Below are positions 59,542 to 64,000 of a DNA stretch of 64,000 nucleotides, piece by piece; the first letter of the stretch is position 1; each line of letters opens with the position of its first letter. A program made the position numbers and the translations under genes. The notes beneath the pieces are model-generated. The model searched no databases. It was not told where the DNA came from and saw only the letters and a program-made list of their open reading frames with translations. This DNA comes from Chloroflexota bacterium. Lineage in GTDB: Bacteria; Chloroflexota; Anaerolineae; Promineifilales; Promineifilaceae. The DNA is taken from contig JAJRYT010000151.1 in the NCBI GenBank assembly GCA_024275635.1, forward strand, positions 124,001 through 188,000. The letters are read 5' to 3'.

Positions 59542-60825
59542 ATGAAGGTTTATTTGCACACGATTGGCTGCCGCCTAAACCAGAGCGAGATTGAGACGAT
59601 GGCCCGGCAACTATTGGCGGCCGGACACGAGATTGTGGCTGACGCGGCTCAGGCCGATAAGGTCATTATCAATACTTGTGCAGTCACGGCGGAAGCGGCG
59701 CGCGACGGCCGTTCCCTCACCCGCCGTATCCACCGCAGCAACCAGGAAACCGAAATTATCCTCACCGGCTGTTACGCCACTATCGCGCCCGAAGAATTGG
59801 GCCGGGTAGAGGGCGCGAGCCGTATTGTTGCTAATCAAGACAAAAGCCAACTTGTGCAGATGATTGATCCCCAGGCGCGGCCGGTATTCGATCAAGAGCC
59901 AATTATGCGCGAGTTTTTGGCAAGCAGCGGTCATGTCGCCAACACCCGCGCCTTCGTCAAAGTCCAAGATGGCTGCGACAATAAATGTACCTTCTGCATC
60001 ACCACCGTGGCGCGGGGCGCAGGGCAAAGCCGTCATTTGGGCGATGTGGTCGCCGAAATTCAGGCGCTGGCGGCGGCCGGCTACCGGGAAGCGGTGTTGA
60101 CGGGGGTGCATTTAGGCAGTTACGGCCGTGACCTGGACAACAACACCGATTTACGCCATCTCGTCGCCGCCATCCTGGAACACACGGCCATCCCCCGCCT
60201 GCGCCTCTCCTCGCTGGAACCCTGGGAAATCCCGGACGGCTTCTTCAGCCTGTGGCAAAATCCGCGTCTGCTGCCCCATTTGCATATGCCGTTGCAATCG
60301 GGCAGCGACACAATTTTGCGGCGCATGGCCCGCCGCACCAACCGGACCAGCTTCCGTGAATTAGCCGCCGCCGCTCGCGCCCACATCCCCAACCTCAACC
60401 TGACCACCGACATCATCGTCGGCTTCCCCGGCGAGACGGAGGCCGATTTCCAGGACAGCCTCGATTTTGTGCGCGAGATTGGCTTCACGCGCCTGCATGT
60501 GTTCACCTACAGCCAACGGCCGGGAACGGCCGCTGCCGTCATGCCCGGCCAGATTCCCAGCGCCGTCAAAAAAGAGCGCAGCCACCGTATGATTGAATTA
60601 GGGCAGGAACTAAGCCTTGCCTTTCACCAAAGCTACGAAATGCAAACCCGTCCCGTCCTCTGGGAAGCGGCAATCGGGGCGAACGGCGGCGACCTGCGCT
60701 GGGCCGGTTACACCGACAACTACATCCGCGTCCAGACCAACGACCCGGCCGATTTGTTTAACCGCATCACACGTACACGCCTCAGCGACGGCCGTCCCGA
60801 TGGGCTTACGGGACAAATTCTATAA
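59542..60825 (+). CDS. mtaB: tRNA (N6-threonylcarbamoyladenosine 37) methylthiotransferase MtaB-like
   Basis: A radical SAM methylthiotransferase acting on position 37 of tRNAs for ANN codons. The 427-residue protein has N-terminal cluster cysteines in HTIGCRLNQSE, NTCAVTAEA and TGCYATIAP, the radical SAM motif CDNKCTFC (about 150-157), TDIIVGFPGET, and a C-terminal TRAM-like domain. The missing LxN signature of MiaB and the motif style suggest MtaB over RimO. Three octamers (ACGGCCGT) lie in it. Alone before the R-M module. Confidence 0.92.
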   Translation: MKVYLHTIGCRLNQSEIETMARQLLAAGHEIVADAAQADKVIINTCAVTAEAARDGRSLTRRIHRSNQETEIILTGCYATIAPEELGRVEGASRIVANQDKSQLVQMIDPQARPVFDQEPIMREFLASSGHVANTRAFVKVQDGCDNKCTFCITTVARGAGQSRHLGDVVAEIQALAAAGYREAVLTGVHLGSYGRDLDNNTDLRHLVAAILEHTAIPRLRLSSLEPWEIPDGFFSLWQNPRLLPHLHMPLQSGSDTILRRMARRTNRTSFRELAAAARAHIPNLNLTTDIIVGFPGETEADFQDSLDFVREIGFTRLHVFTYSQRPGTAAAVMPGQIPSAVKKERSHRMIELGQELSLAFHQSYEMQTRPVLWEAAIGANGGDLRWAGYTDNYIRVQTNDPADLFNRITRTRLSDGRPDGLTGQIL

Positions 60826-60888
60826 AATCAGGTAGATAACCGCTTTGTTATGTTGCATATGCTCAATATCAATTTGCGTAAACCAGCA

Positions 60889-60904
60889 GAATACTATAGT
60901 ATTC
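60889..60904 (+). promoter_or_regulatory. Perfect palindrome, putative controller-protein operator before the methylase gene
   Basis: GAATACTATAGTATTC is a perfect 16-bp palindrome 31 bases before the methyltransferase ATG. It contains a TATAGT -10-like box (60895-60900). Its half-sites recur upstream of the controller gene at 62996-63026, so one protein probably binds both and turns the methylase promoter down (or on). Confidence 0.7.
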
Positions 60905-60935
60905 AAGATGGGATTTTTATAACAAAGGCAAAATC

Positions 60936-62102
60936 ATGGAACAACCAACAGTAATCGATCTATTCTCAGGTTGCGGCGGGATGTCCTGGGGATTACATAA
61001 GCGCGGATTCAAAACACTGGCCGGTATTGATAAATGGGAACCCGCGATGAAAACTTTTAAGCTTAATCATCCCGACGCTGAAACAATCAATGCCGATCTA
61101 ACTGAATTAAAGCCGCAGGAGGTCATGAACAAGCTAGGTTTGCATCAAGGCGACTTAGACTGTCTCATAGGAGGGCCGCCGTGCCAAGGTTTCTCAAAAA
61201 ATGTCCCCGCCGCCTATAGATTTTTAGAAGACCCGCGTAACACACTATTCCGAGATTATCTTGATTATGCGCAAGAATTTCGTCCGAAAGTCATTTTTAT
61301 GGAAAACGTAGCGCCCATTTATAACGCCTACGATGGAGCGGTACGCCATGAAATCGTTGAAACGCTTGAATTATTAGGATATAAAGTTGCGGCTAAGGTG
61401 ATTTGGGCGCACCATTATGGCGTACCGCAACGTCGTCAGCGCGCGTTCTTTTTCGCATCACGAACAGGCGTCCCGCCGTCTTTCCCCAGTCCGACATTTG
61501 CGAAAGAAGAAACAAGAACGCTTTTCGGAACAATGCAAGTATACCGTTCTGCCTGGTCTGCTATTTCGGATTTGCCTGTTCTCCAAAATGGAGAGGGCTT
61601 TGAGCCTATGCCGTATGATTCGCCGCCCCTGAACGATTATCAGGAAATGATGCGGTTTGATTCCGAAATCTTGTATGACCACATCACTCGAAAGCTGCGC
61701 CCCAAGCAATTAGCGCGTATTTCTTCGATTGAACCAGGACAAGGGTTAAAAGAGTTGCCTGAAGAACTCCGTCCCAAGTCTGGTTACAGCGGCGCGTACG
61801 GACGACTTGATTTTGAAATGGCGTCTCCCACCATTACCCGATGGGTATTTCATCCTGGTTCAGGGCGGTTTAGTCATCCCAGAGAAGCGCGAACAATAAC
61901 AATCCGGGAAGCTGCCAGAATTCAATCGTTTTCTGATGATTTTAGATTTACAGGGACATATATTGAAAAATCGCATCAAGTTGGCAACGCAGTTCCACCA
62001 TTATTAATGCAACTCTTTGCTACGAATATCATCGCCTGTTTAACCGGGCCAAAAGCAAATGGACAAGTTCATCAGGCGGCAGCCGCCGAGGCTCAAGACT
62101 AA
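60936..62102 (+). CDS. DNA (cytosine-5)-methyltransferase of a type II R-M system
   Basis: Methylates cytosine C5 within the R-M recognition site. The 388-residue protein has all major motifs: I DLFSGCGGMS, IV GGPPCQGFS (catalytic Cys83), VI FMENVAP, VIII VPQRRQRAFF, a target recognition region (about 175-300), IX TITIREAARIQS and X HQVGNAVPPLL. It lies convergent with the restriction gene and overlaps it by 74 bases at the 3' ends. The block from here to the controller gene is AT-richer than the surroundings and free of ACGGCCGT octamers, consistent with transfer. Recognition site not deducible. Confidence 0.95.
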   Translation: MEQPTVIDLFSGCGGMSWGLHKRGFKTLAGIDKWEPAMKTFKLNHPDAETINADLTELKPQEVMNKLGLHQGDLDCLIGGPPCQGFSKNVPAAYRFLEDPRNTLFRDYLDYAQEFRPKVIFMENVAPIYNAYDGAVRHEIVETLELLGYKVAAKVIWAHHYGVPQRRQRAFFFASRTGVPPSFPSPTFAKEETRTLFGTMQVYRSAWSAISDLPVLQNGEGFEPMPYDSPPLNDYQEMMRFDSEILYDHITRKLRPKQLARISSIEPGQGLKELPEELRPKSGYSGAYGRLDFEMASPTITRWVFHPGSGRFSHPREARTITIREAARIQSFSDDFRFTGTYIEKSHQVGNAVPPLLMQLFATNIIACLTGPKANGQVHQAAAAEAQD

Positions 62103-62739
62103 ATGTAAAAGCATCTCCTGAGAGGTGAAACCTTTCAAAAAGCTGTTTTGGGTTAGGATACCAGCGAAACACAACAAAATCATCTTTTTTACGGACACCT
62201 TGCAAACCTGTTCGTGTGTTATCTGTCCATTGCCACTGCAAATCTTCGGCACTGTATTCGGTGATATTTTCTTCAAAGTAGCTGTATTTTGTGCGATCGA
62301 GGGATTTTAGCAAAATGCAGATGCGCTTTTGAGTAACGCCTTGTTCGTCTGCATCTCCTTGTACTTTTTTGTACCAATGCTTGAGTAATGCTTTACCTAA
62401 AATCTGCGGTGACGAATCAATAGTTAATGGTTCAAATCCTAAATCGGCGCTTTTTTTAAAAATATCAGCGCGTTGGATCACAATTTCAAAGGCGGTAGGC
62501 AAGTTCAGTGATTTTTGAATGGCTTTTGCTGACCACCCAATACCTGACGACTGATCTACTACATCATATAGTAATTTTTTCCGAGTATTCTGTAAGGGGT
62601 CTACAATGGGTATATCTCTGACATAGGAGAACATCGCTTCCCAAATGAAGTCTGTTATGTCATGAATAAAGGGAATAGCATAGGCGGCTTGTATGCTCTC
62701 AATGAGGCGTCGTTTTTCGATGTTGGTTAGTCTATACAC
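62029..62739 (-). CDS. Predicted type II restriction endonuclease
   Basis: The 236-residue protein has no motif I can name with certainty; identity comes from its place: it shares an operon (start overlapping the controller stop by 8 bases) with an XRE controller and converges with a C5 methyltransferase. It has helical N-terminal text (TNIEKRRLIESIQAAYAIPFI), charged mid-region with candidate active-site acids (DSSPQILGKALLKHW, FEENITEYSAEDLQW) and C-terminal basic residues. It reads AT-rich. A PD-(D/E)xK, HNH or other fold cannot be decided from sight. Confidence 0.75.
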   Translation of the reverse strand: MYRLTNIEKRRLIESIQAAYAIPFIHDITDFIWEAMFSYVRDIPIVDPLQNTRKKLLYDVVDQSSGIGWSAKAIQKSLNLPTAFEIVIQRADIFKKSADLGFEPLTIDSSPQILGKALLKHWYKKVQGDADEQGVTQKRICILLKSLDRTKYSYFEENITEYSAEDLQWQWTDNTRTGLQGVRKKDDFVVFRWYPNPKQLFERFHLSGDAFTFSLEPRRLPPDELVHLLLARLNRR

Positions 62740-62980
62740 TTGATGATGTCTCCTTGTTCATTTCGGCTTCGACTAAATACATAAACTCGCAGAGACTGAT
62801 ATCAAGCGCTTGTGCAATTTTTTGAATGGTATTGAGGGATGGACTCTTAAGACCCCGTTCAAGTTGGCTCACATAGGTTCTGTGAATCCCAACTTCGAAA
62901 GCAAATGTTTCCTGGCTCAATCCTTTGTTAAGCCGCAATTCTTGTAATATTTTTGCAAACGCTTTGTTTATCATTGCCAT
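62732..62980 (-). CDS. Restriction-modification controller (XRE-family HTH) protein
   Basis: The 82-residue protein is a classical C protein: ILQELRLNKGLSQETFAFEVG and IHRTYVSQLERGLKSPSLNTIQKIAQAL form an XRE helix-turn-helix with the C-protein style. Start at ATG 62980 (GCA ATG follows, so 62974 is an alternative). It precedes the restriction gene on the same strand with overlap, so it should control its own and the nuclease gene's transcription, delaying cleavage until methylation is in place (known for the family). Its likely operators are at 62996-63026 and 60889-60904. Confidence 0.9.
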   Translation of the reverse strand: MAMINKAFAKILQELRLNKGLSQETFAFEVGIHRTYVSQLERGLKSPSLNTIQKIAQALDISLCEFMYLVEAEMNKETSSSV

Positions 62981-62995
62981 TAAGTGTAACGACTT

Positions 62996-63026
62996 GAATA
63001 CTGTTGCTCTACACACTAAAGTATTC
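62996..63026 (-). promoter_or_regulatory. Inverted half-sites, putative operator before the controller gene
   Basis: GAATACT (62996-63002) and AGTATTC (63020-63026) are 17 bases apart, with GACTT before and AGTC after, resembling C-box architecture. It lies 15 bases upstream of the controller ATG on the minus strand and uses the same half-sites as the palindrome at 60889-60904. Confidence 0.68.
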
Positions 63027-63069
63027 AGTCCGATCTAGCAAGAACAAATCACATTAAGGTAACAAAACT

Positions 63070-64000
63070 ATGCTGCCTGAAAACGTACAAAAGGTACTGG
63101 AAACGGCCGATCCCACCATCGAAAAAGTCCTCAAGGAGTATCACTTACCTGGCATTGGCGTGGGCATCGTCTATCGTGGCGAGATGATTTACGCTAAAGG
63201 GTTCGGACAGGCCGACATCGCCCAAAACCGGCCGGTCACGGCGGACACCGTTTTCCGCATCGCCTCTGTTTCCAAGACCTTTGCCGCCGTCGGGCTGATG
63301 CAGTTGTGGGAGCAGGGCCGGTTTGATTTGCACGATCCCATCAATGATTATTTGACGAGTTACCAGGTCAAACATCGCCGCCGCCACGCGCCGCCTATCA
63401 CCTTTCACCACCTACTGACGCATACGGCCGGATTAGGCGAATTTACCTGGCTGACTGATTATTTGCGGCCTAAGGCGCATTTTAATGTGGTGCGGTCGGA
63501 TACGCCTGTGCCGCCGTTGCAGAAGTTGTACGGCCGTACCCTCCGCGCCGAATGTTTCCCCGGCGAAAAATGGCGCTACGCTAACAACGGCTTCGCCACC
63601 GTCGGCCAACTCGTCGCCGACATCAGCGGCCAACCCTTCCCCGATTACATCCGCCAACACATCTTTGAACCGTTGGGCATGGACAAATCAGAATTCTGGC
63701 GCAGCGAACGAGTCCGCGACGGGCTGGCCATCGGTTACAAATATCGCGCCAAAAAGAATGATTTCAAGCCGGTGTGGGATTTGGAGCAGGTGACGACGGC
63801 CGCCGGCGCGATGTACGCCACTATCAACGACATGGGCCGCTACATGGCTGCACTCATGGGTCAAAATGGCGCTATCCTCAAACCGGAAACGCTGGATTTG
63901 ATGTTTACGCCGCAGTACCAGTTGGACGAACGGCTGCAAGGGATGGGTTACGGGTTCAAGGTAGACAGGTGGAATGAACACCGCGTTGTGTCCCATGATG
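63070..64000 (+). CDS. Serine beta-lactamase-like hydrolase, 3' end cut by window edge
   Basis: Open from ATG 63070 to the end of the window without a stop, giving about 310 visible residues of a class C beta-lactamase/penicillin-binding-like esterase. The nucleophile motif is SVSK (Ser66-Lys69, ASVSKTF), the second is a Tyr-x-Asn pattern in WRYANNGFATV (about 175), and HLLTHTAGLGEF and GMYATINDMGRYM are family blocks. There is no signal peptide, so a cytosolic esterase or peptidase role is as likely as antibiotic hydrolysis. It lies after the R-M module, upstream of nothing visible. Confidence 0.88.
   Translation, partial: MLPENVQKVLETADPTIEKVLKEYHLPGIGVGIVYRGEMIYAKGFGQADIAQNRPVTADTVFRIASVSKTFAAVGLMQLWEQGRFDLHDPINDYLTSYQVKHRRRHAPPITFHHLLTHTAGLGEFTWLTDYLRPKAHFNVVRSDTPVPPLQKLYGRTLRAECFPGEKWRYANNGFATVGQLVADISGQPFPDYIRQHIFEPLGMDKSEFWRSERVRDGLAIGYKYRAKKNDFKPVWDLEQVTTAAGAMYATINDMGRYMAALMGQNGAILKPETLDLMFTPQYQLDERLQGMGYGFKVDRWNEHRVVSHD

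Noticed and set aside
60936-63530. Absence of the ACGGCCGT octamer as proof that the R-M module is foreign
   Set aside because: The gap of about 2.7 kb is only slightly longer than other gaps in the window (for example about 2.5 kb at 48.3-50.8 kb and about 2.3 kb at 53.3-55.6 kb), so it is weak support only.

Overview
The window reads as a stretch of a moderately GC-rich bacterial chromosome, most likely a Chloroflexota member (Anaerolineae or a related class). This is inferred from gene content: a T-box leader ahead of thrS, a histidine-phosphatase/DUF3090/SCO1664-type trio known to me from Actinobacteria and Chloroflexota, a kinase/PP2C/FHA/VWA signalling operon, and the absence of any clear outer-membrane gene. 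Coding density is high, with no phage, insertion sequence or CRISPR array. The two ends cut through a LysM membrane protein (left) and a serine beta-lactamase-like hydrolase (right).

Layout. 1-9,900: LysM protein, a strong promoter and T-box leader driving thrS, a YfiH/PgeF-type protein, ftsK, ubiE/menG, an enoyl-CoA hydratase and two poorly known proteins. 10,000-16,000: MFS transporter, hutI, the phosphatase/DUF3090/kinase-like trio, and a receiver-MinD/CpaE-like fusion. 16,000-22,300: sirtuin, GAF histidine kinase, trxB, a TPR protein, a HExxH protein, a sugar epimerase and tRNA-Leu(GAG). 22,400-31,100 (minus strand): a signalling operon of Ser/Thr kinase with beta-propeller, PP2C phosphatase, J-like/VWA protein, zinc-ribbon/FHA protein, a small protein, an OmpR-type regulator and an RSH enzyme whose ppGpp synthetase site looks dead. 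31,100-43,000: PIG-L deacetylase, moaC and a moaD-moaE fusion, MazG-like protein, fabF, rnc, an RmlD-like reductase, the principal sigma factor, an ABC-F ATPase, a coaE-GNAT fusion, a site-2 protease and tRNA-Met. 43,000-50,100: a large membrane protein, acyl-CoA dehydrogenase with etfBA, and an Fe-S protein. 50,500-60,800: VWA-FHA membrane protein, HAD and histidine phosphatases, a MacAB-like exporter with two tandem adaptors, and mtaB. 60,900-63,030: a type II restriction-modification module with a controller protein and matching operator half-sites.

Three sequence-level themes cut across the genes. First, the palindromic octamer ACGGCCGT occurs about 90 times by my eye count (about one expected by chance), in genes and spacers, and enters proteins as TAV, GR or RP. 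Second, many spacers are built from short words repeated in tandem and then repeated in reverse complement; some have spilled into coding ends, and one 9-bp array sits inside the T-box leader. Third, at least three families of intergenic inverted repeats recur, some acting as likely terminators.

The best candidates for something new are the octamer system, the word-repeat spacers, and the signalling operon. The R-M module with its shared GAATACT/AGTATTC operators is the clearest regulatory discovery readable directly from the bases.
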